Of a stretch of DNA of 5,574 nucleotides, positions 1 through 5,574 are shown one piece after another. The stretch's first letter is position 1; each line of letters starts with the position of its first letter. The position numbers and the translations under genes were made by a program. Under the pieces are notes generated by a model. It was not told the origin of the DNA and searched no databases. It was given only the letters and a program-made list of their open reading frames with translations. The DNA is from Gammaproteobacteria bacterium (GTDB lineage: Bacteria; Pseudomonadota; Gammaproteobacteria; Steroidobacterales; Steroidobacteraceae). The stretch spans positions 1 to 5,574 of the forward strand of contig JASHUC010000095.1 in assembly GCA_030040235.1 (NCBI GenBank), given 5' to 3'.

Positions 1-368
1 TCCTCGTTCTGACGGTCCTCTACTGGTCGATCGCGGCCCCCCGCGCCGGCGGGCTCACCCTCGGGTTCGCCTCCGGACTCACCCTCGATGTATTTCGTGG
101 CGCAGTTCTCGGACAGCATGCGCTCGCGCTCACCACGATCACCTATGTGGCCGTGCGCGAGCACCAGAGGATCCGCTCCAAGCCTGCGTTCCAGCAGAGC
201 CTCATCGTGCTCGCCGCGCTCGCCGTGTACGAGTTCATCGTGTTCGCGATCGACGGCTGGAGTGGCCATCCGGTCACCAATCCACTGCGCTGGGTTCACG
301 TCGTGACGGGGGCGATCGTCTGGCCCCTCGCCACGGCGGTGCTCGAGAGAAGTCATGGGCCGCGATAG
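1..368 (+). CDS. mreD: Rod shape-determining protein MreD, 3' part (partial at window start)
   Basis: This is the C-terminal part of MreD, an inner-membrane protein of the Rod (elongasome) complex that works with MreB, MreC, RodA and PBP2 in lateral wall synthesis. The first complete codon is at 3, and 121 codons remain before the TAG at 366-368. The family is usually about 160 residues, so roughly the first quarter lies outside the window. The translation has the MreD pattern: an LYW motif followed by an AP-R stretch (about 21-50), then G-x-x-L-D-V-x-R-G-x-x-L-G-Q-H-A-L (about 75-128), then Q-R-I-R and F-Q-Q. Two hydrophobic segments follow (about 195-250 and 298-340), consistent with a multi-pass membrane protein. 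It overlaps the next gene, mrdA, by 14 bases, and that order is the standard mreBCD-mrdA-rodA arrangement. No enzymatic motif is expected or seen. Family identity rests on motif recognition and context. Confidence 0.93.
   Translation, partial: LVLTVLYWSIAAPRAGGLTLGFASGLTLDVFRGAVLGQHALALTTITYVAVREHQRIRSKPAFQQSLIVLAALAVYEFIVFAIDGWSGHPVTNPLRWVHVVTGAIVWPLATAVLERSHGPR
345..352 (+). promoter_or_regulatory. Weak purine-rich ribosome binding site for mrdA
   Basis: The purine run GAGAGAAG lies inside the end of mreD and finishes two bases before the ATG at 355. It is only a partial Shine-Dalgarno match. It favours the ATG at 355 over the in-frame GTG at 376, which has no comparable run ahead of it. 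The other alternative, the ATG at 409, has TGGAG at 394-398 but would remove a conserved N-terminal segment. Confidence 0.35.
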
Positions 369-2376
369 TCGAAGCGTGCGGATCAAGGACCACTGGAGCG
401 AGCAGCGTATGTTCGAGCGCCGCTCGCTGCTGGCGGGCGCGCTCATCGCGATCGCCACCCTCGCGCTCGGCGGCCGGCTGTTTCTCCTGCAGGTGGTGCG
501 GCACGACTACTATTCCCAGCTCTCGCAGGGCAACCGAGTGCGCGTGGAGCCGATCCCGGCCGCGCGTGGGCTCATGTTCGACCGCAACGGCGTCGTGCTC
601 GCGAGCGGTCAGCCCGCCTATCAGCTCGAGCTGGTGCGCGAGGAGGTGCCGAACCTCGCCTCGACGCTGCACCGCCTCGCCGGGATCAGGCTGCTCTCCA
701 CCGATGAGATCCCCGAGGTGCGCCGGACGATCCTGTCGCGGCGCAGCTTCGACAGCGTGCCGATCCGGCTGCGCATGTCGGATGAGGATGCCGCGCGCTT
801 TGCCGTCCACCGGTTCGAGTTTCCCGGCGTGGACATCAAGACGCGCCAGACGCGTCTCTATCCGTACGGGGAGCTCGCGGTACACGCGATCGGCTATGTC
901 GGTGCGCTCAGCGCGCAGGATCTCTCGCACGTAGACAACGCCGCTTACGCCGGCACGACGCTCATCGGCAAGGTCGGCGTCGAGGCGGCCTACGAGGGCA
1001 AGCTCCACGGCACCAACGGTTTTCGCGAGGTGCTCGTCAACGCCCAGGGGCGCTCGGTCGACAAGCTCGGCGCGCTGACACTGCAGCTGCGCACCCAGGC
1101 GCCGGTCGCCGGCGACAACCTGGTGCTCGCCCTCGACCTGAAGACTCAGGAGGCCGCCGAGCAGGCGCTCGGTGAGCGCCGCGGCGCCGTCGTCGCGCTC
1201 GATCCGCGCAACGGCGACGTTCTCGCGATGGTGAGTCACCCGGCCTTCGATCCCAACCTGTTCGCGCGCGGCCTCACCTCGGCGGAGTACGCCGCGCTTG
1301 CCGACAACATCGACAGGCCGCTCCTCAATCGGGCGCTGCGCGGACTGTACCCCTCGGGCTCGACGATCAAGCCCTCGCTCGCGCTCGCCGCGCTCTATGA
1401 TCATGCCGTCGATCCGAATCAGAAGGTCTTCTGCAACGGGGTCTTCCGTCTGCCGGGCTGGCGCCACGTGTGGCGGGCGGACAAGGACGATCCACGCGGC
1501 TGGGTGGACCTCGCGGAGGCGATCTCCCGCTCCTCCGACATCTATTTCTATGGTCTCGCGGAGAAGCTCGGCATCGACCGGATCGACGCTTTCCTCGGGC
1601 CGCTCGGGTACGGCCGGTTGACCGGCATCGATATCGGCGGGGAGAAGCCCGGCCTGTTGCCCTCGCCGGCCTGGAAACGCACGGCATTCAAACGCCCCGA
1701 GGACCAGGTGTGGTTCCCTGGCGAGACGGTCAACATGGGTCTCGGGCAGGGCTACCTGCTCGTGACGCCGCTGCAGCTCGCGCACATCACCGGGGTGATC
1801 GCCGAGCGGGGCCAGAGCTTTCGGCCGCGGCTCGTCAAGGGTATGCGCGACCCCGAGGGCCGCGTGCGCTGGCTCACTCCAGTGGAGGACAAGCCGATCC
1901 TCGGGGTTCCGGATGCCGACTGGACGTTCGTGATCAATGCGATGATCGGCACGACGCGTTGCGCCCAGTACTGCGGCACGGCCGCGCGCGAATTTCTCAA
2001 GACCCCCTACACGGCCGCCGGCAAGACCGGAACGGCGCAGCGGTTCACCGTCGCCCAGAACGCCAAGTACAACGAGAAGATGGTGCCCGAGCGCCTGCGC
2101 GATGATGCCTGGTTCGTCGCCTTTGCCCCGGCCGAGGCGCCGCGCATCGCCGTCGCCGTGCTCGTCGAGAACGCCGGCTTCGGAGCGAGCTTCGCTGCGC
2201 CCGTGGCGCGCAAGGTGCTGGATGCCTACCTGCTGGGTCCCGACGGCAAGCTCAAACCCGCCGACTCCGGCAGCGCGAGCCCACAGAGCTCGCAGACCCA
2301 GACGGCGCAGACTGCCGATACGCGCGGCCTGCAGGTCGCCGCTCGGGCGGCCGGGCAGACCGAGGAAGCGCGATGA
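355..2376 (+). CDS. mrdA: Penicillin-binding protein 2 (elongation-specific D,D-transpeptidase)
   Basis: A 673-residue class B penicillin-binding protein that cross-links the glycan strands made by RodA during cell elongation, anchored in the inner membrane with its catalytic part in the periplasm. In order: a short cytoplasmic tail with a KDHWSEQRMFERR segment like that of Pseudomonas PBP2; one membrane helix (about 24-46); a pedestal/dimerisation domain with the conserved ARGLMFDRNG (70-79); and the transpeptidase domain (about 270-620). The active-site motifs are all present: STIK with nucleophile Ser336 and Lys339, SSD at 393-395 (E. coli PBP2 has SAD), and KTG at 557-559. The ATG at 355 is chosen because the KDH segment is a family feature and an ATG at 409 would delete it. 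The protein is about 40 residues longer than E. coli PBP2, mostly from a Gln/Ser/Thr-rich tail after about residue 635. Only three cysteines occur (360, 536, 540), all in the transpeptidase domain. It overlaps mreD by 14 bases and rodA by 4, suggesting coupled translation. Confidence 0.98.
   Translation: MGRDSRSVRIKDHWSEQRMFERRSLLAGALIAIATLALGGRLFLLQVVRHDYYSQLSQGNRVRVEPIPAARGLMFDRNGVVLASGQPAYQLELVREEVPNLASTLHRLAGIRLLSTDEIPEVRRTILSRRSFDSVPIRLRMSDEDAARFAVHRFEFPGVDIKTRQTRLYPYGELAVHAIGYVGALSAQDLSHVDNAAYAGTTLIGKVGVEAAYEGKLHGTNGFREVLVNAQGRSVDKLGALTLQLRTQAPVAGDNLVLALDLKTQEAAEQALGERRGAVVALDPRNGDVLAMVSHPAFDPNLFARGLTSAEYAALADNIDRPLLNRALRGLYPSGSTIKPSLALAALYDHAVDPNQKVFCNGVFRLPGWRHVWRADKDDPRGWVDLAEAISRSSDIYFYGLAEKLGIDRIDAFLGPLGYGRLTGIDIGGEKPGLLPSPAWKRTAFKRPEDQVWFPGETVNMGLGQGYLLVTPLQLAHITGVIAERGQSFRPRLVKGMRDPEGRVRWLTPVEDKPILGVPDADWTFVINAMIGTTRCAQYCGTAAREFLKTPYTAAGKTGTAQRFTVAQNAKYNEKMVPERLRDDAWFVAFAPAEAPRIAVAVLVENAGFGASFAAPVARKVLDAYLLGPDGKLKPADSGSASPQSSQTQTAQTADTRGLQVAARAAGQTEEAR
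2362..2368 (+). promoter_or_regulatory. Ribosome binding site for rodA
   Basis: GAGGAAG sits in the last codons of mrdA, with four bases between it and the ATG at 2373 (seven counted from its GAGG core). Together with the ATGA stop-start overlap it supports 2373 as the rodA start rather than the in-frame ATG at 2436. Confidence 0.6.
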
Positions 2377-3512
2377 TCTACGAGGGGCTCACCGACTCCT
2401 CGCGGGCGCGGCGCACCCTCACCGGCACCGCGCGCATGCTGCTGGCCCTGAAGCTCGATGGGCCGCTGCTCATCGGGCTCTCCCTGATCGCCGTGTACGG
2501 ACTGTTCGTGCTCTACAGCGCCTCGGGTCAGAGCCTCGCAACCGTCATGCGCCAGGTGGGCCACCTCTCGATGGGCGCGGCGGCGATGCTCGCCCTCGCG
2601 CAGCTCAATCCCAATTACCTGCGGCGCATCTCCCCGTGGCTCTACGCCCTCGGCATCGTGCTGCTCGCCGTGGTCGGCGCCATCGGCTACATCGGCAAGG
2701 GCGCGCAGCGCTGGCTCGACCTCGGATTCATACGCTTTCAACCCTCGGAGCTCATGAAGCTCGCCGTGCCGATGATGTGCGCGTGGTATCTGCACGAGCG
2801 GCCGCTGCCGCCGAGCATCCCCTCGCTCCTGCTGCTCACCATCGTGATCCTGCTTCCCTCCGGACTCGTCGTGCTGCAGCCCGATCTCGGGACCGGTGCG
2901 CTCATCATGACGGCAGGCGCGCTCGTCGTGGTGATGGCGGGACTGCAGGTGCGCATCATGGCGGCCCTCAGCGCGCTCGCCGCGGTGGCCGGCTGGGTGG
3001 GATGGCACTTCATGCACGGCTATCAAAAGGAGCGCGTGCTCACGTTCATGAACCCCCAGAGCGATCCGCTCGGGGCGGGCTATCACATCATCCAGTCAAC
3101 CATCGCGATCGGCTCTGGAGGGGTATTCGGCAAGGGTTGGATGAACGGCAGCCAGGCGCAGCTCGACTTTCTTCCCGAGCGCTCGACCGACTTCATTTTC
3201 GCGGTGATCGGGGAGGAGTTCGGCATGCTCGGCCAGATTCTGCTGCTACTCCTTTATGCCTTCGTCGTGGGACGGGCGCTCTACCTCGCGACGCAGACGC
3301 AGGACACCTTCGCGCGGCTCCTCGGCGGCAGCCTTGCGCTCACCTTCTTCGTCTACGTGTTCATCAACACCGGAATGGTGAGCGGTCTTCTCCCGGTGGT
3401 CGGGGTGCCGCTGCCGCTCGTCAGCTACGGCGGCAGCTCGATGGTGACCCTGCTCGCCGGCTTCGGTATTCTCATGTCGCTCTACTCACATCGGAGGCTC
3501 GTCGGCGCGTAG
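2373..3512 (+). CDS. rodA: RodA peptidoglycan glycosyltransferase (SEDS family)
   Basis: A 379-residue polytopic inner-membrane protein of the SEDS family. RodA polymerises lipid II into glycan strands and works as a pair with PBP2. The sequence tracks E. coli RodA (370 residues) closely: LYSASGQ near residue 48, KGAQRWLDLG (109-118) with the conserved Trp114, RFQPSE (121-126), QPDLGTG (169-175), DPLGAGYHIIQS (231-242), then FLPERSTDFIFAVIGEE (266-282). Asp273 in that last motif aligns with E. coli Asp262, the essential residue proposed to be catalytic. GMVSGLLPVVGVPLPLVSYGGSS occupies about 334-356. About ten hydrophobic segments can be picked out. The N-terminus is about ten residues longer than in E. 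coli; an ATG at codon 22 (2436) is possible, but the ATGA overlap with mrdA and the preceding ribosome binding site favour 2373. The TAG stop shares its last base with the GTG start of mltB. Nothing is unusual in the catalytic motifs. Confidence 0.98.
   Translation: MIYEGLTDSSRARRTLTGTARMLLALKLDGPLLIGLSLIAVYGLFVLYSASGQSLATVMRQVGHLSMGAAAMLALAQLNPNYLRRISPWLYALGIVLLAVVGAIGYIGKGAQRWLDLGFIRFQPSELMKLAVPMMCAWYLHERPLPPSIPSLLLLTIVILLPSGLVVLQPDLGTGALIMTAGALVVVMAGLQVRIMAALSALAAVAGWVGWHFMHGYQKERVLTFMNPQSDPLGAGYHIIQSTIAIGSGGVFGKGWMNGSQAQLDFLPERSTDFIFAVIGEEFGMLGQILLLLLYAFVVGRALYLATQTQDTFARLLGGSLALTFFVYVFINTGMVSGLLPVVGVPLPLVSYGGSSMVTLLAGFGILMSLYSHRRLVGA
3493..3497 (+). promoter_or_regulatory. Possible ribosome binding site for mltB
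   Basis: A perfect GGAGG lies in the last rodA codons, but 14 bases before the GTG at 3512, which is longer than the usual 5-9. It may still help ribosomes that have just terminated at the overlapping rodA stop to restart. Confidence 0.35.
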
Positions 3513-4561
3513 TGGAGATTCGGCCTCTGGCGGCGCTCGCCGCCTGCATCGCTCTTGTGGGAGCAACGCCTGCGGCACACGCGGCGATCCAGGGCTTCGA
3601 CCTCAAGCGACCCGAGATCCGCCGCTTCGTCCGCGAGGTGGCGCGGCGCGATGCGCTCAGCCGCCGCAGAATCCTGCGTCTGCTCGCCAGGGCGCACCCG
3701 CAGCCGCAGATCATCGATCAGATGAACCGTCCGCCCGAACGGGTGCTCCAGTGGTGGGAGTACCGCCAGATCTTTCTCACTCCCAAGCGTATCGACGCCG
3801 GGGTGCAGTTCTGGCTGGAGCATCGGGCGGTTCTCGAGCGGGTGGCGAGCGAGCAGGGCGTGCCGCCCGAATACCTGGTGGCGATCCTCGGCTGTGAGAC
3901 CCTGTACGGCCGTCAGACCGGCAGCGACCGCGTGCTCGATACGCTCGCGACCCTGGCCTTCGACTATCCGCCGCGCGAGCGCTACTTCCGCGGCGAGCTC
4001 GAGCAGTTCCTGCTGCTGGTGCGCGAAGACCATCTCAATCCACTGGCGGTGAAGGGCTCGTACTCCGGAGCGATGGGGGCCCCGCAGTTCATGCCCTCGA
4101 CGTACCGGCGCTATGCGGTGGACGAGAGCCACGACCACCGGCCCAACCTCTGGGACGACTGGGCGGATGTGTTCGCAAGCATCGCGAACTACCTGCGCCA
4201 GAACGGCTGGCAGCCCGGTGAGCCCGTGCTCGCCGAGGCACGGCTCGATCCCGATCCGAGCTTTCAGCTCGACGCGCACGGGGTGGTCACCGGCACGCTC
4301 GATGAGCTCAATGCGCAAGGGGTGCACGTGAGCCTGGCGTTACCCGGCACGACGCCTGCCCTGCTGGTCTCCTCGCAGGAGGCGGACGGACCCGCTTACC
4401 ACGTCGCGTTCGGCAATTTCCGCGCGATCATGCGCTACAACCGCAGCGTCCTCTACGCGATGGCCGTCGACGAGCTCGCGCGCAGCATCGCCGAGCGCGT
4501 GCACGAGACCCCACCGGTCGAGCGCGCAACGCAAGCCACCGCCGGCGCCCCGCCCACCTGA
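3512..4561 (+). CDS. mltB: Membrane-bound or periplasmic lytic murein transglycosylase B
   Basis: A 349-residue lytic transglycosylase of the MltB/Slt35 family (SLT_2 domain). The family cleaves the MurNAc-GlcNAc bond in the periplasm, leaving 1,6-anhydroMurNAc ends. The GTG at 3512 is the only usable start next to an export signal: residues 1-24 form a short signal sequence ending in AHA, with cleavage likely before Ala25. The catalytic Glu is Glu129 in G-C-E-T-L-Y-G-R, matching G-V-E-T-R-W-G-R around Glu162 of E. coli MltB. Other family signatures are LDTLATLAFDYP (142-153), the GAMGAPQFMPSTY segment (186-198) and a C-terminal RYNRSVLYAMAV (308-319). The EF-hand-like calcium loop of Slt35 is kept: Asp204, Ser206, Asp208 and Asp215 have the spacing of E. 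coli Asp237, Ser239, Asp241 and Asp248. The frame stays open far upstream through rodA, but that part is a shadow. E. coli MltB is a lipoprotein; here LAAC at 9-12 resembles a lipobox but sits very early. The gene shares one base with each neighbour. Confidence 0.96.
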   Translation: MEIRPLAALAACIALVGATPAAHAAIQGFDLKRPEIRRFVREVARRDALSRRRILRLLARAHPQPQIIDQMNRPPERVLQWWEYRQIFLTPKRIDAGVQFWLEHRAVLERVASEQGVPPEYLVAILGCETLYGRQTGSDRVLDTLATLAFDYPPRERYFRGELEQFLLLVREDHLNPLAVKGSYSGAMGAPQFMPSTYRRYAVDESHDHRPNLWDDWADVFASIANYLRQNGWQPGEPVLAEARLDPDPSFQLDAHGVVTGTLDELNAQGVHVSLALPGTTPALLVSSQEADGPAYHVAFGNFRAIMRYNRSVLYAMAVDELARSIAERVHETPPVERATQATAGAPPT

Positions 4562-5382
4562 TGCATTCCAAGGGAGCTCTAAGGTGCGCGCTCGTGCTCC
4601 CCGCGGCGTGCGCGCTCGCGCTTGCCGGCTGTTCCCTCCTCGGACCGCGTCCGAGCGCCCCTCCGGCGCGCATCGTGCAGCCCCCGCCCCCGCCGAGCGT
4701 GCTGAGCGTTCCCGACGCCATCCCGCGGCCCGAGCCGCGCAGCAAGCTCGGCAACCCGCCGTTCTACGATGTGCTCGGGCATCGCTACTTCGTGCTCGCA
4801 AGCGCCGAGGGCTACCTCGAGCGCGGCGTCGCCTCGTGGTACGGTCCGGGCTTCCATCGCTTGCGCACCGCCACGGGGGAGCCGTACGACATGTACGGCA
4901 TGACGGCCGCGCACAAGACGCTGCCGCTGCCCTGCTACGTGCGGGTCACGAACCTGCGCAACGGGCGCAGCGTGGTCGTGCGCGTGAACGATCGCGGTCC
5001 GTTCGTCGCGAACCGGCTCATCGATCTGTCCTACACCGCAGCGGCCAAGCTCGACATGCTGCGCGACGGCACGGCCCTCGTCGAAGTGCGCGCGATCACC
5101 CCTGGCGAGCCCGAAAGCCAGGTGCTCACGCGCGCCTCGGAAACCCCGCCGCCCGAGCTCTACGTGCAGGTCGGGGCATTCTCGGAGGAGCAGAATGCGT
5201 GGCGGCTCTTCGAGCGGCTGCGCGCCGCCGGGTTCGCGAATGCCTTCGTGCTCGCGCGCCCCGAGAAGAGCCGCCTGTACCGCGTGCGCCTCGGGCCGGT
5301 CGCAGGCGTCACGCAGTATGATGAGCTCGTCGCGCGACTCGAGAAATTCGGGATCACCGATCCACGCCTAACGTATGACTGA
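4561..5382 (+). CDS. rlpA: RlpA septal/polar lytic transglycosylase, SPOR-domain lipoprotein
   Basis: A 273-residue lipoprotein of the RlpA family. In Pseudomonas aeruginosa RlpA is a lytic transglycosylase that cuts glycan strands lacking stem peptides. Residues 1-23 are a lipoprotein signal with the lipobox LAGC (21-24), so Cys24 is the likely lipidated residue. A Pro-rich linker follows, including five consecutive prolines (41-45). The double-psi beta-barrel domain spans about 88-178 and includes GVASWYGPGFH (89-99), TAAHKTLPL (115-123) and VNDRGPF (142-148). Glu107, Asp110, His118 and Asp144 have exactly the spacing of P. aeruginosa Glu120, Asp123, His131 and Asp157 (as I recall them), residues linked to its activity. 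A SPOR domain (about 199-273) starts at LYVQVGAF and should bind denuded peptidoglycan. The ATG shares a base with the mltB stop and has no visible Shine-Dalgarno ahead. Starting at the next candidate, GTG 4594, would leave too short a signal, so 4561 is preferred. Confidence 0.97.
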   Translation: MHSKGALRCALVLPAACALALAGCSLLGPRPSAPPARIVQPPPPPSVLSVPDAIPRPEPRSKLGNPPFYDVLGHRYFVLASAEGYLERGVASWYGPGFHRLRTATGEPYDMYGMTAAHKTLPLPCYVRVTNLRNGRSVVVRVNDRGPFVANRLIDLSYTAAAKLDMLRDGTALVEVRAITPGEPESQVLTRASETPPPELYVQVGAFSEEQNAWRLFERLRAAGFANAFVLARPEKSRLYRVRLGPVAGVTQYDELVARLEKFGITDPRLTYD

Positions 5383-5396
5383 ACGGCGTACGCTCC

Positions 5397-5401
5397 AGGA
5401 G
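5397..5401 (+). promoter_or_regulatory. Ribosome binding site for the aminotransferase gene
   Basis: AGGAG lies in the 24-base gap after rlpA, five bases before the GTG at 5407. This is the best-placed ribosome binding site in the window and fixes the GTG as the start. The gap has no terminator-like stem and T-run, so transcription probably continues from rlpA into this gene. Confidence 0.75.
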
Positions 5402-5406
5402 TCCTC

Positions 5407-5574
5407 GTGGCCGACCCATTCCCGATTTGTTATTTGAACGGCGAGTATCCTCCGCTGCGCGAGGCGCGCATCTCGCCGCTCGACCGCGGCTTCCTGTATT
5501 CCGACGGCGCCTACGAGCTCACGCCCGTCTATGGTGGGCGGCCGTTTCGCTTCCGCGAGCATTGCGCGCGGCTC
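5407..5574 (+). CDS. dat: Class IV (fold-type IV) PLP aminotransferase, probably D-amino acid aminotransferase, 5' part (partial at window end)
   Basis: The first 56 codons of a class IV PLP-dependent aminotransferase, cut by the window end. The translation gives Y-L-N-G-E-Y (9-14), then ARISPLDRG (20-28), FLYSDGAYE (29-37), PVYGGRPFRF (40-49) and EHCARL (51-56). This is the standard N-terminal layout of the family, which includes D-alanine aminotransferase, branched-chain aminotransferase and aminodeoxychorismate lyase. The PLP-binding lysine lies beyond the window. A D-amino acid aminotransferase is preferred because such genes commonly sit in the rlpA-dacA-dat-lipB-lipA neighbourhood of Gammaproteobacteria, and the E-x-x-P-V-Y-G-G form fits. 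That enzyme moves the amino group between D-amino acids (D-Ala, D-Glu) and 2-oxo acids in the cytoplasm. The N-terminus alone cannot exclude the other subfamilies. The GTG start is set by AGGAG five bases ahead. Confidence 0.8.
   Translation, partial: MADPFPICYLNGEYPPLREARISPLDRGFLYSDGAYELTPVYGGRPFRFREHCARL

Noticed and set aside
1360..1371. YPSGSTIK in PBP2 instead of the YPPGST form seen in E. coli.
   Set aside because: The change lies just before the active-site Ser and the STxK motif is intact, so it looks like ordinary variation rather than loss of function.
274..1785. A 503-codon open frame on the minus strand opposite mrdA.
   Set aside because: It is the mirror of mrdA in high-GC DNA. 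Its product is Arg/Glu/His-rich low-complexity protein with no recognisable domain, and it lies opposite an unmistakable PBP2.
2226..3086. A 286-codon minus-strand frame opposite rodA.
   Set aside because: It is a His/Glu/Arg-rich shadow of the rodA codons with no domain seen. The similar minus frame at 3482-4327 opposite mltB is rejected for the same reason.
2102..3511. The upstream part of an 819-codon + strand frame leading into mltB.
   Set aside because: It runs through the end of mrdA and all of rodA in another frame and is Arg/Ala/Pro-rich. Only the part from GTG 3512 has a signal peptide and MltB motifs.
4584..5321. A 245-codon + strand frame inside rlpA.
   Set aside because: It is an out-of-frame Arg/Ala-rich shadow. 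rlpA itself has a lipobox, beta-barrel and SPOR motifs in its own frame.
5386..5405. Short palindromic stretches in the rlpA-dat gap (GCGTACGC at 5386-5393 and AGGAGTCCT at 5397-5405).
   Set aside because: The stems are too short, with no room for a loop and no T-run, so neither a terminator nor an operator can be supported. The second is simply the ribosome binding site and its surroundings.
5375..5437. A 20-codon ATG frame overlapping the rlpA stop and the start of dat.
   Set aside because: It has no ribosome binding site and is out of frame with dat, which has its own well-spaced AGGAG and GTG.

Overview
The window is a stretch of the chromosomal cell-elongation and peptidoglycan cluster of a high-GC proteobacterium. 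The gene order mreD - mrdA (PBP2) - rodA - mltB - rlpA - D-amino acid aminotransferase (dat) is typical of Gammaproteobacteria. The codons are strongly biased to G/C in third positions. The protein details, such as the KDH-x-x-E-Q-R start of PBP2 and the lipoprotein RlpA with a SPOR domain, point the same way. The genus cannot be named from this sequence; a high-GC lineage near the Xanthomonadales, Steroidobacterales or Nevskiales is a guess.

Layout: all genes lie on the + strand and the window is almost fully coding. It opens inside mreD, of which the last 121 codons are present (to 368). mrdA (355-2376) overlaps mreD by 14 bases. rodA (2373-3512) overlaps mrdA by 4 bases (ATGA). mltB (3512-4561) starts with a GTG that shares one base with the rodA stop (TAGTG). 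rlpA (4561-5382) starts with an ATG that shares one base with the mltB stop (TGATG). A 24-base gap with a good ribosome binding site follows, then the first 56 codons of dat (5407 to the window end). No promoter, terminator, RNA gene, mobile element or repeat array was found, so the region reads as one polycistronic, translationally coupled unit whose promoter lies upstream of the window.

How the genes work together: MreD is a membrane part of the Rod complex. RodA polymerises lipid II into glycan strands and PBP2 cross-links them, forming the elongation synthase. MltB and RlpA are lytic transglycosylases that cut glycan strands. RlpA acts on strands stripped of stem peptides, which its SPOR domain recognises. 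Dat should interconvert D-amino acids and 2-oxo acids, linking to D-Ala and D-Glu supply for the wall. The usual D,D-carboxypeptidase gene (dacA) is not present between rlpA and dat.

I do not see a previously undescribed system here. The points worth a second look are small: apparent substitutions at a reported PBP2 zinc site together with a cysteine pair near the KTG motif, the rlpA-dat junction without dacA, the GTG start and ambiguous export signal of MltB, and an rlpA start with no ribosome binding site.
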